Below, piece after piece: positions 40,948-49,565 of a stretch of 49,920 nucleotides of DNA. The notes under the pieces are model-generated. The model saw only the letters and a list, made by a program, of their open reading frames with translations, did no database searches and was not told the DNA's origin. The stretch spans positions 1 to 49,920 of the forward strand of contig NZ_JAGGKV010000035.1 in NCBI RefSeq assembly GCF_017874035.1, read 5' to 3'. Source of the DNA: Paenibacillus aceris (lineage in GTDB: Bacteria; Bacillota; Bacilli; Paenibacillales; NBRC-103111). A program made the translations under genes and the position numbers. Numbering within the stretch: the stretch's first letter is position 1; each line of letters opens with the position of its first letter.

Positions 40948-41676
40948 TTAAGTGATTGTAAACTTGCTTTTCTTTTCTGCCGTATAAAATTTCCCTTCCC
41001 TTATTTGATACTCCCGGTTGCACAGATGCTCCATAAATTCCAGGTCATGAAAAATGCCAAGCATGGTCGTGCCTTGCTTGATCAGCTGTTCAATCAATTG
41101 CTTCACTTTCAACTTTGACCCGTGATCAAGGCTTGCCGTAGGCTCATCCAGCAGCAGAAGTCTCGGGCGCTTGACCATAGCTCGCGCAATATTTAAACGC
41201 AGCTTCTCACCTCCCGAAAAAGTAGCCGGATAGCTGTCCCACAAGCTGCGGTCGAGCTCGAAGTGCTCCAGCATCTTGATCGTCTCCGCCTCCGCATACT
41301 GCGCATCTTCGCCCATTTCCACGATGGCATTGTGGACCAGTTCTCTCGCTGTTGTGCGCGGCATAACGCTAAGAAATTGGGATACATACCCAATTTCATG
41401 CTTGCGCAGCTCGATGATGGTCCGCTCGGGAGCGGTAGCCAGATCGATGCGGCCGAATCTCTCCGAGTTGTACCAGATATGCCCCGAATGAGGCAGGTAA
41501 GTGCGGTAGATGCATTTGAGAACGGTGGATTTACCGCTGCCGCTCTTCCCGGTAATCCCAACAAATTCCCCTTCTTTCAGGTACAAGCTAACATCTTCAA
41601 CCGCAGAAATTTGTTTATTCAAATTATGCAGAGTGAAAGATTTGGCCAAACATTCTATCGACAGCAAATTATCCAC
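40948..41676 (-). CDS. phnL: C-P lyase complex ATPase-like subunit PhnL
   Basis: ABC-type ATPase homologue of the C-P lyase system, 242 residues: Walker A GKSGSGKST, signature FSGGEKLRLNIARAM, Walker B LLLLDEPTASLD. PhnL is not a transporter part; with PhnG, H, I, M it acts in forming the ribosyl triphosphate-phosphonate intermediate. Start is GTG at 41676 with AGGAGGG upstream. Order here is phnK-phnM-phnL, against K-L-M in E. coli. Confidence 0.92.
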   Translation of the reverse strand: MDNLLSIECLAKSFTLHNLNKQISAVEDVSLYLKEGEFVGITGKSGSGKSTVLKCIYRTYLPHSGHIWYNSERFGRIDLATAPERTIIELRKHEIGYVSQFLSVMPRTTARELVHNAIVEMGEDAQYAEAETIKMLEHFELDRSLWDSYPATFSGGEKLRLNIARAMVKRPRLLLLDEPTASLDHGSKLKVKQLIEQLIKQGTTMLGIFHDLEFMEHLCNREYQIREGKFYTAEKKSKFTIT

Positions 41677-41690
41677 GCCATTCCCTCCTG

Positions 41691-42872
41691 TTAGATCCTG
41701 TAGTTCGTTTTCTGAATCAGCTTCCCGTCTACGATGACGGCGGTCACTACCGGAAAATCGTCTGGCTCCAATCTCTCAATGATGAGCAAGTCCGCCTTCT
41801 TCCCTACTCGGATCGAGCCGTGTTCCTCGTCGATGTTAACGGCTTGCGCCGGGTGCAGCGTGACCAGCTTGAACATTTCCACCAAATTATGACGGTGCGG
41901 GCCTGCCAGCTGGAATACCGCGTGGAGCATCGCTGCCGGATAATAATCGCTGCACAAAATATCGATGCATCCATCGGCAATCGCTTCAGCTGCAGATAGG
42001 TTCCCGCTGTGCGACCCGCCCAGAATGACATTCGGTGCGCCGGCTACCGTGAATAAGCCCTTCGCTTTCGCTTTCCGTGCGATATCGAGCGTGATCGGAA
42101 ATTCGCTAATGGCGGTGCCGAAGCTCTGCACCAAGTCCAGCTTCTCCACCGAATCGTCGTCATGCGAAGCGATAGCGATATTTCGCTCCCTAGCCATTTC
42201 GGCGATTTCGCGAATCGCATCTACCGTCAATTTCTCTTTCGTCTGGTGGTTGGCGATCAACACGGCAATGTTCTCCTCGGAGATAGAATCGTAGCCGAGA
42301 ACCGTCTTTTTATACACTTCCAAATCTCTGTATTGTCCTTGCCCAGGGGTATGATCCATAAATGAAACTAAGTGAACCTTCTCTTCCGTAATATAGCTCT
42401 TTAAGTTATCTATCTGATCGAGGTTATCAATTTCAAATCTCGCATGAAAACGATGGCGAATTAAATGCTTGCTGCTGTGCGTTCGGTCAATCAAATCAAT
42501 GAGCTTCCGCACATTTTCGGGCTCCCGGATAGGACGGTATTTGTAATCGACAGATTTGAAAATGGACAAGGAGTGATACATCGTCGTAATGCCATGTGAG
42601 ATAAGTTCTTTCTCTGTCTCACGCAGGCCAATTTGAAAGTCGATGAGCGAAGTCGGCCTAGGGGCCGTCATGTGCTCAATGTAATCCGAATGGATATCAA
42701 TCATCCCAGGAGTCACATAACCGCCACCTGCATCGATAACTTCCACGCCATTCTCTGCTGCAATCTCACCTTTGGGAGCGATTCTGGCGATGCGGCCGTC
42801 TTGCACCAACAGATCATATCCCTCCAAAAGCTCTTCTTCCGTAATAATGATGCCGTTCGTTAATAAATACAT
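41691..42872 (-). CDS. phnM: alpha-D-ribose 1-methylphosphonate 5-triphosphate diphosphatase PhnM
   Basis: Amidohydrolase-fold enzyme, 393 residues, that removes pyrophosphate from the ribosyl triphosphate-phosphonate. Metal-ligand motif HSDYIEH after GMID, and further motifs SFMDHTPGQGQ and ASHDDD. Start: ATG 42872, with GGAGG seven bases upstream; the longer frame overlaps phnK and is rejected. It follows phnK by 25 bases. Confidence 0.93.
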   Translation of the reverse strand: MYLLTNGIIITEEELLEGYDLLVQDGRIARIAPKGEIAAENGVEVIDAGGGYVTPGMIDIHSDYIEHMTAPRPTSLIDFQIGLRETEKELISHGITTMYHSLSIFKSVDYKYRPIREPENVRKLIDLIDRTHSSKHLIRHRFHARFEIDNLDQIDNLKSYITEEKVHLVSFMDHTPGQGQYRDLEVYKKTVLGYDSISEENIAVLIANHQTKEKLTVDAIREIAEMARERNIAIASHDDDSVEKLDLVQSFGTAISEFPITLDIARKAKAKGLFTVAGAPNVILGGSHSGNLSAAEAIADGCIDILCSDYYPAAMLHAVFQLAGPHRHNLVEMFKLVTLHPAQAVNIDEEHGSIRVGKKADLLIIERLEPDDFPVVTAVIVDGKLIQKTNYRI

Positions 42873-42897
42873 CCTAAGACCTCCACTCGGGGATTCG

Positions 42898-43743
42898 TTA
42901 TAACAGGGAATGAACCAACTGCTGGGTATACGCATGCTGCGGATCTTCAAGGATTTGGTCCGTCAAGCCCTGCTCAACGACACGGCCGTCCAGCATCACC
43001 ATTGTCCGGTCGGCAAGCATCCTAATCACACCGAGATCATGAGAGACAAGCAGCATGCTGATCTTCAATTCTCTTTGCAGGTGCTTAATCAGATCGAGCA
43101 CATTCGCTTGTACGGATAGATCAAGTCCAGTCGTGACTTCGTCCAGCAATAAAATAGGCGGATTATTGGACAACGCTTTGGCAATTTGAACCCGCTGCTG
43201 CATGCCTCCGGAGAAATTTTTGGGCGCTTCCTTCATCCGGTAAACCGGAATATGAACCCTCTCCAACAGTTCGCTTCCCCGTGACTCCATAGCGCTGACA
43301 TTGCGATTTCCGGCAGCAATCATCTTTTCGGCAATATTACCGATGGAGGAAAAGTTCATCCTTAAACCCATAACCGGATTCTGGTACACCTTGCCCATCA
43401 AATGATTGCGGATATGCTTCTTTTGCTGGGACGATTCCTGAAACAAGTTGCTTTCGCCTTCTTTATAGGGCTGAAGGTAAGCCTCGCCTCCGCTCACATC
43501 CTGATCGAAATAAAGGCATCTCATCAGAGTCGATTTTCCGCTTCCGCTCTCGCCTACGATGCCTAGAACCTCCCCGGGATACAGATCGAAGGTGATATCT
43601 TGACACGAGTACACGGTGCCGCAAGCCCGGCAGTAATTTCTCTCCAAATGCCTATGCTTCGGGTCGCTGCACACTTCACAGCCGGAGCCGAATTGTTTAT
43701 TTAAATGGTTAACACTCAAAATAGGGGATGCAGATTGTCCCAT
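42898..43743 (-). CDS. phnK: C-P lyase ATPase-like subunit PhnK, with cysteine insertion
   Basis: ABC-type ATPase that docks on the PhnGHIJ core, 281 residues: Walker A GESGSGKST, signature FSGGMQQRVQIAKAL, Walker B LLLDEVTTGLD. It is about 30 residues longer than E. coli PhnK because of an insertion after the first strand with two cysteine pairs, CEVC and CRAC, plus a further Cys in YSC. This looks like a small zinc ribbon, and I believe it occurs in other non-enteric PhnK proteins. Its gene follows phnJ by 30 bases. Confidence 0.92.
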   Translation of the reverse strand: MGQSASPILSVNHLNKQFGSGCEVCSDPKHRHLERNYCRACGTVYSCQDITFDLYPGEVLGIVGESGSGKSTLMRCLYFDQDVSGGEAYLQPYKEGESNLFQESSQQKKHIRNHLMGKVYQNPVMGLRMNFSSIGNIAEKMIAAGNRNVSAMESRGSELLERVHIPVYRMKEAPKNFSGGMQQRVQIAKALSNNPPILLLDEVTTGLDLSVQANVLDLIKHLQRELKISMLLVSHDLGVIRMLADRTMVMLDGRVVEQGLTDQILEDPQHAYTQQLVHSLL

Positions 43744-43773
43744 CCTTACGTCACCTCTTCCTGTTAAGAACGA

Positions 43774-44607
43774 TTACGGATTCATTCGCTCCAAGCAATA
43801 ACTCGTGTCATTGCATTGGTAATGCGTTTCGTCTGAATCAGCATCATACAGCTCATCCATAAATACATCCTGCGCTCCGCATTGCCGGCAGCTTTTACCT
43901 GGGAATGATTCCGGTTCAAAAGGAACGTCATCAAATGCCAACGAAACCACTTGCGTATAGGGTGGAACGGCGTAGATTTTTTTCTCACGTCCTGCTCCGA
44001 GTAAAATCAAAGCTTCAGAGTAGTTCATCTTCGGATTGTCGAACTTCGGAATCGGGCTTGGCGCCATGACGTAGCGGTCATGCACCATAACCGGATGGTC
44101 CGCACCCGTGGATACACTGCGATATTTCATAATTTGCTCGAACAGCATCAGCCATGCGCCGCTGTAATCTTTCTCCCCATGCAGGCGCTTGGTCTCAAGT
44201 TCGCTTGATTCGTACATCCGCAGCGGTTCCGGCATCGGAACCTGTAAGACCAGGATTTGCCCCTGCTCTAAGGGGACTTCCGGAATGCGGTGTCGGGATT
44301 GGATGAGCGTTGCATCCTTGGTTGCATCTACGGTAGGAACGCCCGTTGTTTTATCGATTAGCTTCTTAATGCTGACCGCATTAACCGATTCATCAGAGCC
44401 TTGGTCAATTACTTTCAGCACATCGCGCTTTCCAATTAATGACAACGTAAGCTGCAGTCCCCCTGTTCCCCAGCCGCGTCCAATAGGCAATTCTCGGGAG
44501 GCGAAGGGAACTTGATATCCCGGAATAGCAATCGCTTTAAGCGTGGCCCGGCGGATCTCTCTTTTGGACCCCTCATCCAGAAATGCAAAGTTGTATTGAA
44601 TTCTCAT
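43774..44607 (-). CDS. phnJ: carbon-phosphorus lyase PhnJ
   Basis: Radical-SAM enzyme that breaks the C-P bond, releasing methane or another hydrocarbon and ribose cyclic phosphate, 277 residues. The unusual cluster motif C-x2-C-x21-C is intact (CRQC ... YQC), followed after five residues by the catalytic thiyl cysteine in TSYC, exactly as in E. coli PhnJ. Start: ATG at 44607, sharing one base with the phnI stop (TGATG), so translation is coupled; a GTG two codons earlier is possible. Confidence 0.95.
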   Translation of the reverse strand: MRIQYNFAFLDEGSKREIRRATLKAIAIPGYQVPFASRELPIGRGWGTGGLQLTLSLIGKRDVLKVIDQGSDESVNAVSIKKLIDKTTGVPTVDATKDATLIQSRHRIPEVPLEQGQILVLQVPMPEPLRMYESSELETKRLHGEKDYSGAWLMLFEQIMKYRSVSTGADHPVMVHDRYVMAPSPIPKFDNPKMNYSEALILLGAGREKKIYAVPPYTQVVSLAFDDVPFEPESFPGKSCRQCGAQDVFMDELYDADSDETHYQCNDTSYCLERMNP

Positions 44608-45743
44608 CAGCACTCCACCTCCTGGCCTTTGCCAGCCGGATGATTTCTCGTTTTGCGAACATCGTTAAGCTTCGCTTGGAACGTAACGTAGTGCGGCATT
44701 TTCAAGTGGGAGATAAACCCTGTTGATTCCACGGAATCGATATGGAAAAGGACAAATTCCTCGTTTTGCGTCGGAATCGATTTGTCGCCTCTTTCGAGGC
44801 TTTTGTCCAGAATGCTCATGGCTATTGCTTTCGTTTCATTTTGTCCGTAGCAAAGTCCGTAACCGAAATCCAGCTGCAGTTCTTTTCGGCCGTTCTCCTT
44901 TTCCACCGTCACTGGAACGAGCATTTCAACCTCTGTTACTTTGATATCACCGACAAAATAAGAATCATCCTCTTCACCGGAGTTTGCGAGCGGGCTGTCG
45001 ATATAAACAGGAAGCTCTCCGACGCGCAGCTCTCCGACCGTGGGGTGAACCATCCCGTACCCGCGGATAACCGCATAGGCAAGTGAAGTAACGGCTCCTG
45101 TTTGTCCTCTTGTCAAAATTTGCAGTTTCTCGCTCCGTGTAGCCGGAAAAGTCAGACTCGTCCGTGTGACATCATCCGGCTCGGCCCAGTCGATTGGACA
45201 TTCGGCAATAAGTCCTTCTTTTCTCAAATAATCCAGCACTTTAGGAAGCCGGCTGTCCTGAACACCGGCCATCTCGACAGCTGTGCTTTCTTCCGCTCTG
45301 CGATAATCTTTCAACCATTCAGCTGCGGTTTCTTCTGTTTCATCCATCAGGTCGAAATCCAGGAGCCGATGGGAGTAATCCATGGAGGCACCTAAAATTT
45401 GCCCGCCTGGGATATCCTTGAACGAAGCGGAAATCCGTCTCTCCACCCGCATCTCCTCAGCGTTTACAGTTCTGGAATAGTGCTTCCGAGGCAGCGTCGA
45501 ACGGTAAGCCCTAAGCAGGAATACCGCTTCCTCCGGATTGCCTTCCGCCTGCTTAATGGCAAGTGCCGCAAGCTGTTCGCTGTACAGGCTGCTTTCCGAC
45601 ATTACTTGATCAACGAGCCCTCTCATACCGGCTTCAATCGCAGGGACGTCCAACACCTTGCCCTTCCTCAACCGTTCATACTGGATTCGTTTTAAAGATT
45701 GTTCAATTGCGCGTGTTCCGCCTTTGACCGCTACGTAACCCAT
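44607..45743 (-). CDS. phnI: C-P lyase core subunit PhnI
   Basis: 378-residue core subunit acting as nucleosidase/ribosyltransferase that joins the phosphonate to ATP-derived ribose together with PhnG, H and L. The N-terminus MGYVAVKGGTRAIEQS is diagnostic. The gene overlaps phnJ by one base and follows phnH by two. Ribosome site AAGGAGG ten bases before ATG. Confidence 0.94.
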   Translation of the reverse strand: MGYVAVKGGTRAIEQSLKRIQYERLRKGKVLDVPAIEAGMRGLVDQVMSESSLYSEQLAALAIKQAEGNPEEAVFLLRAYRSTLPRKHYSRTVNAEEMRVERRISASFKDIPGGQILGASMDYSHRLLDFDLMDETEETAAEWLKDYRRAEESTAVEMAGVQDSRLPKVLDYLRKEGLIAECPIDWAEPDDVTRTSLTFPATRSEKLQILTRGQTGAVTSLAYAVIRGYGMVHPTVGELRVGELPVYIDSPLANSGEEDDSYFVGDIKVTEVEMLVPVTVEKENGRKELQLDFGYGLCYGQNETKAIAMSILDKSLERGDKSIPTQNEEFVLFHIDSVESTGFISHLKMPHYVTFQAKLNDVRKTRNHPAGKGQEVEC

Positions 45744-45745
45744 CG

Positions 45746-46339
45746 TTAAATTTCCTCCTTCACGACCTGCGTTGTCCTAGGCAATGCAAGAATACGGTGG
45801 GAGGTATCTGTAAATATCAGGTCCAGCCCTAGTGGAAACTCCGCATTTCGTTCAGCACGAATGTCGATCCAATCTTCGGCCGCCTGTATTTCGACTTTGG
45901 CAGTTGTTTGAATACCTGGCCCGCTAAGCTCCAGCTTCGTTCCGCAGGATAATCCCTCTGCTTCGATAATGAGGGTCGCGGAGCAGTGCGGGTCCATTAG
46001 CTCTCCGATTTTGGCTGCTTCCAGTGCGCTATACACATAGCCGGGCGCAGCATCGCGGAGTACGAAGATGAAGTCCGCTTCCTCCAATGCCGCCTCTTTG
46101 GCATACGTAGACTGGCTCAGCAAATGAGTCACCTCGCCTTCCCGCTCAGACACCACCTTGAAGGTGACTTCCGTATCGAGCAGCATTTGAGCAGCTATAT
46201 ATGTTGCTGGCAGACAGCCTTGAAACTGCTCAAGCTTCCCTGCTTCTTCAGATAAGTCCGAAATTGTCCCTGGCTTTGACATGGAGTCAATTAACTTTCT
46301 ATACGCGGCTTGGATGTCGTGAACCATATCCAGCTTCAT
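45746..46339 (-). CDS. phnH: C-P lyase core subunit PhnH
   Basis: 197-residue member of the C-P lyase core, structurally a PLP-transferase fold without PLP. N-terminal DIQAAYRKLIDSMSKPGTI is characteristic. It starts 14 bases after phnG with AAAGGAG eight bases before the ATG, and ends two bases before phnI. Confidence 0.92.
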   Translation of the reverse strand: MKLDMVHDIQAAYRKLIDSMSKPGTISDLSEEAGKLEQFQGCLPATYIAAQMLLDTEVTFKVVSEREGEVTHLLSQSTYAKEAALEEADFIFVLRDAAPGYVYSALEAAKIGELMDPHCSATLIIEAEGLSCGTKLELSGPGIQTTAKVEIQAAEDWIDIRAERNAEFPLGLDLIFTDTSHRILALPRTTQVVKEEI

Positions 46340-46353
46340 CGGCTACACTCCTT

Positions 46354-46779
46354 TCAATCTATATCCATCGTTTCAAAATCAACTTTCGTTCGTAATACAC
46401 TCGATTGGTGATCTTGCCGCTTCGCCGCTAATCGTTCACTTTCCGACTGCAGCAAAGTCGTCCAAGCCTCCGTCTCTTCCAAGCGGGCTGCATAAGCCGC
46501 ATCAATGACAGCCAAGTCATAGGCCTTCTCCGGCTCGTCGCCTTTCACGATACCGATCCCAACGGCACCTTCTACCTGAACCTTACATTCGGTTACCAGC
46601 ACCTCACCTAAGTAAAACAAGCTTTTCTGCGCGGTTTCTCTTACTTTTACCATGACCAGTCCATAGTTTGGCTCTTCCATCACAGCAACAGAGTAACGGC
46701 CTTTAATCTCATTAGCTAAATCTGCAGCGAGCTGAGGCGAACCGTTAATCAGCATTTCCGTTCTTTGCTTCCTTTTCAT
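46354..46779 (-). CDS. phnG: C-P lyase core subunit PhnG
   Basis: 141-residue core subunit. The sequence EEPNYGLVMVKVRE and FYLGEVLVTECKVQVEG match PhnG. AAAGGAGG nine bases before the ATG. It is preceded by a 102-base gap that carries a PhoP-box-like repeat and a -10-like GATAAT, so the core genes may have an internal Pho-controlled promoter besides the one before the PHP gene. Confidence 0.92.
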   Translation of the reverse strand: MKRKQRTEMLINGSPQLAADLANEIKGRYSVAVMEEPNYGLVMVKVRETAQKSLFYLGEVLVTECKVQVEGAVGIGIVKGDEPEKAYDLAVIDAAYAARLEETEAWTTLLQSESERLAAKRQDHQSSVLRTKVDFETMDID

Positions 46780-46857
46780 GTTCTAAAGCCTCCTTTCTCC
46801 CTATGAAGTCCAACTAACTTCCCCTCACTCACATTATCTTGTTGCCAGGTCAGCAGC

Positions 46858-46885
46858 TGTTAAGTTTGTGTAAATGGTATTCTAA
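46858..46885 (-). promoter_or_regulatory. PhoP box before phnG
   Basis: Minus strand: TTAGAA (46885-46880), TTTACA (46874-46869), TTAACA (46863-46858), 11 bp apart start to start, matching the TT(A/T)ACA repeats bound by PhoP in Bacillus. The last repeat could double as a -35 for GATAAT 19 bp further on. Confidence 0.6.
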
Positions 46886-47583
46886 ATGACGTAAGTGAAC
46901 ATATCCCCGCGATACATCGTTTTGCTGTATTCCAAAATTCGTCCCGTTTCGCTATCCTTGCATTCGGACTCCAGAACCAACAAAGGGATAAGGCTGGAAC
47001 AAGCCAGTAGCTCCCTTTCATATTTGGATGGATGCGTTAATCGAAGAGTAGTCTCTGAAGATTGAATGTGACGGTAGCCGTGATTCAGGTAATACTTAAA
47101 CATCGAAGTAATTTCTTTGCCTTCGCGTTCGATGTTGGGAAATACAGACTCGGATACGTAGGAAATGTGCATCGCGATCGGCCTTCCGTCAATGATGCGA
47201 AGCCGGCCGATTTTATAAGCACGGTCAGCTTCATCTATTCCAAGCGACTCGTAAATTTTGTGATTGAATTCTATAGGCTCACAAAAAATGTTTTTGGACT
47301 CATAGTCATACCCGAGCTCCAACATTTTCTGGCTAAAGCTTTTATTGGCCGAAAGCACTAAGGGAATTCGCAAGTTTCTGTCCTGCACAAAGCTGCCTTT
47401 TCCCTGCTTGGAGTAAATGTAACCGAGCTCCTGAAGCCGTTCGTAAGCTTTGCGCGCTGTTATACGGGGAACCTTGAACCAGTCCGCGATCTCATTCTCG
47501 GACGGCAGCTTATCCTCTGGCTCATACTTGCCGGACTGAATCATCGCGATCAGATGATCCATAATATCCATTTCTTCAGACAT
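46882..47583 (-). CDS. phnF: GntR-family regulator PhnF
   Basis: 233-residue GntR/HutC regulator: N-terminal winged helix (KLPSENEIADWFKVPRITAR) and C-terminal UTRA ligand domain. PhnF proteins repress or tune phosphonate genes. Start: ATG 47583 after GAGGGAGGCGAGAGGG; an in-frame TTG six codons earlier lies inside the ribosome site. It lies within the operon it probably controls, between the acetyltransferase and phnG. The palindrome at 49233-49248 is a candidate operator. Confidence 0.88.
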   Translation of the reverse strand: MSEEMDIMDHLIAMIQSGKYEPEDKLPSENEIADWFKVPRITARKAYERLQELGYIYSKQGKGSFVQDRNLRIPLVLSANKSFSQKMLELGYDYESKNIFCEPIEFNHKIYESLGIDEADRAYKIGRLRIIDGRPIAMHISYVSESVFPNIEREGKEITSMFKYYLNHGYRHIQSSETTLRLTHPSKYERELLACSSLIPLLVLESECKDSETGRILEYSKTMYRGDMFTYVI

Positions 47584-47604
47584 CCCTCTCGCCTCCCTCA
47601 AAAA

Positions 47605-48237
47605 TCAGCCGTATTTCTTGATGAAGCCCGTTATATCGTTCAAGTCATGGAATCTTTCCTCTAACAGTTCGCGCGGCCAGTCCCACCAGGCGATCTTGAA
47701 TAAAGCATCTATGATTTCCTGAGGGAATCTTTGTTTGATCGGTTTAGCTGGAACTCCCACTACAACGGTATAGGGGGCGACATCCTTGGTTACGATAGCT
47801 CCGGAACCGATGACAGCACCAGTACCGATATGGACTCCTTTCATGACAATCGCGCCATGTCCGATCCAAACATCGTGCCCGATAGTAACACGGTTGCCTC
47901 TGCGCCAGTTAAAAATATCCTCGTCGTTCGTCTCCGCGAAGCCAAAAGCTGCTCTCCGGTAAGTCATATGATGCTGTGTCACCCTATCCATTGGATGATC
48001 GACAGGATTAATGCATACGTGAGAAGCTATGGAAGTAAATTTGCCCACCTCGGCATAATTAATCGTCACATCGTCCATTGTGTAGGTGTAATCCCCAATA
48101 CGTGACTCGAGTATGTGATTGTTGGGCCCGATCGAGGACCACTCTCCGGCAAAGCTGTGGGAAATATGACTGCTTGCGTGAACAGCAGGCTTGGACGATA
48201 ATGGAAGGCTAGCATGGGTTTGATGGATAGGCTTCAT
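47605..48237 (-). CDS. phosphonate-cluster hexapeptide acetyltransferase
   Basis: 210-residue left-handed beta-helix transferase with hexapeptide repeats (VTIGHDVWIGHGAIVMKGV, IGTGAVIGSGAIVTKDVAP). A family of such xenobiotic-type acetyltransferases is known from phosphonate operons. Possible role: acetylating aminoalkylphosphonates before C-P lyase, as PhnO (a GNAT) does in E. coli, but this is inference. Start: CAGGAGATG upstream of the ATG. It lies between the PHP gene and phnF. Confidence 0.85.
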   Translation of the reverse strand: MKPIHQTHASLPLSSKPAVHASSHISHSFAGEWSSIGPNNHILESRIGDYTYTMDDVTINYAEVGKFTSIASHVCINPVDHPMDRVTQHHMTYRRAAFGFAETNDEDIFNWRRGNRVTIGHDVWIGHGAIVMKGVHIGTGAVIGSGAIVTKDVAPYTVVVGVPAKPIKQRFPQEIIDALFKIAWWDWPRELLEERFHDLNDITGFIKKYG

Positions 48238-48286
48238 TTTAATTCATCTCCTGTTGGGTTGATTACTAAGTTGACTATTGGATTAA

Positions 48287-49147
48287 CTACTTGCTGGATA
48301 ACGCATGTTTCCGTTCCCGAAGCTCGTTCACGACGCTCAGTCCGGGAGATTTGCTTCCCAGCTTTACATCTCTTTCGCCATAAAATCCATGAAAATCCGA
48401 ACCACCGGTCATCATTAAGCTGAACTCTGCCGCATGCTCACGGGCTCTAAGCTCATCCTCCTGGGTGTGCAGCGGATGCCAAACTTCAATACCTTGAAGA
48501 CCGGCCTCCACTAGCTGTGGAACAATCTCGAAGTTCCTGTATTGTCCCGGATGCGCCAACACAGGAATACCACCCGCCTGTAAAATCACCTGAACGGCTT
48601 CACACGCATCGACATATTCTGTCGGGATATAAGCGATACCCGGCTGCTCGTCGTTTTGACCGCGAGAGAACAGCTTTTTATATAAATCGCCATAAATTGT
48701 TGTCGTATAGCCTTTATCAATCAAGGCGTGCATAATATGCTGCTTATAGACCCCGGTTCCGCCTTCCGCATATTTCAACACATCTTCCCAAGTGATGGAG
48801 TATCCGGCTTTGATCAATCTCTCTACTGCTGTAATACAGCCTTGGTGACGTCTTTCCAGCAGCGGGCTGCACAACGACTCAATCGCTGCGCTCCCAGGCT
48901 CAATATAGTAGCCGAGAATATGAACTCTTCGCCGTCTCTTAAAGTCATACCCGGAGATTTCGATGCCCGGAATGATCTCAACGCCTCGCTCCCGCCCGAT
49001 ATGCATCATTTGATGAAGTTCACGGGTTGTATCATGATTCGTGATAGCCAAATGGCTGACACCTTCTTGGATCGCCAAATCTACGATTTCACCAAATGTG
49101 AATGAGCCATCCGACAACCTGGTATGACAATGCAGTTCTACTTTCAT
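48287..49147 (-). CDS. PHP-domain phosphodiesterase, probable PhnPP
   Basis: PHP-family metal-dependent phosphoesterase, 286 residues: HCHTRLSDG (His6, His8), AITNHDTTRE, LAHPGQYRN and TGGSDFHG supply the metal ligands. In some bacteria lacking the beta-lactamase-fold PhnP, a PHP protein (PhnPP, EC 3.1.4.57) opens 5-phosphoribosyl 1,2-cyclic phosphate, the last C-P lyase product. No phnP or phnN is present here, which supports that role. First gene of the operon behind a Pho-controlled promoter; AAGGAGG five bases before ATG. A nucleotide-phosphatase role (RNase AM-like) is the alternative. Confidence 0.85.
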   Translation of the reverse strand: MKVELHCHTRLSDGSFTFGEIVDLAIQEGVSHLAITNHDTTRELHQMMHIGRERGVEIIPGIEISGYDFKRRRRVHILGYYIEPGSAAIESLCSPLLERRHQGCITAVERLIKAGYSITWEDVLKYAEGGTGVYKQHIMHALIDKGYTTTIYGDLYKKLFSRGQNDEQPGIAYIPTEYVDACEAVQVILQAGGIPVLAHPGQYRNFEIVPQLVEAGLQGIEVWHPLHTQEDELRAREHAAEFSLMMTGGSDFHGFYGERDVKLGSKSPGLSVVNELRERKHALSSK

Positions 49148-49216
49148 AGAAGCCTCCTTGAAGGATGAGTGTGGAAAAACTTGTAATGGATGTGTATTTC
49201 CTTGGATTTCTTTTGT

Positions 49217-49248
49217 TCTATATTCTAAGTTTAACTTGATGCCAAGTT
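49217..49248 (-). promoter_or_regulatory. phosphonate operon promoter with palindromic operator
   Basis: Minus strand: -35 TTGGCA (49245-49240), 17-bp spacer, -10 TATAGA (49222-49217). A perfect palindrome AACTTG-GCAT-CAAGTT (49248-49233) covers the -35, a good place for a repressor such as PhnF. Confidence 0.65.
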
Positions 49249-49253
49249 CTTAG

Positions 49254-49292
49254 GGTTAATGCTGTGTAATGCCCACGTTAAGAAATTGTAAG
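49254..49292 (-). promoter_or_regulatory. four-repeat PhoP box of the phosphonate operon
   Basis: Reading the minus strand from 49292: CTTACA, TTAACG, ATTACA, TTAACC, each separated by exactly 5 bases (11-bp period), just upstream of the -35. This fits the TT(A/T)ACA direct repeats bound by PhoP~P in Bacillus and predicts induction by phosphate starvation. Confidence 0.8.
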
Positions 49293-49415
49293 GAACATCA
49301 AATAGACCTAACGGGAGGGATTTATCCGCTAGATCTTTATGAATCAGTGCGTACGCTCTGTGGAGCGGCGGGAATTGTGAAGGATTATGAAGCCATCTAT
49401 GCCCTATGATGGCTT

Positions 49416-49565
49416 GAGCGAGTGGGAATGAGAGCGCGCTTAGCGTGCTGGGCGAGTGGGAGCTGAGAGAGCGCTTACCGAGCTTGGGCGAGTGGGGATG
49501 AGAGAGCGCTTAGCGAGTTTGGGCGTGTGGGAGTTGAGAGTGTGCTTAGCGTGCTTGGGCGAGTG
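49416..49565. repeat. tandem array of about 35-bp units
   Basis: Units starting G(A/G)GCG(A/T)GTGGG lie at 49416, 49450, 49486, 49521 and 49557 (periods 34, 36, 35, 36), each with an (A)GCG(C)TTA(G/C)CG(A/T)G tail. Units are contiguous with no spacers, so it is not a CRISPR array. The fifth unit start runs directly into the first site of intergenic element copy D. Non-coding. Confidence 0.8.

Noticed and set aside
49416..49565. Possible CRISPR array
   Set aside because: Units of about 35 bp are directly contiguous with no unique spacers and there are no cas genes.
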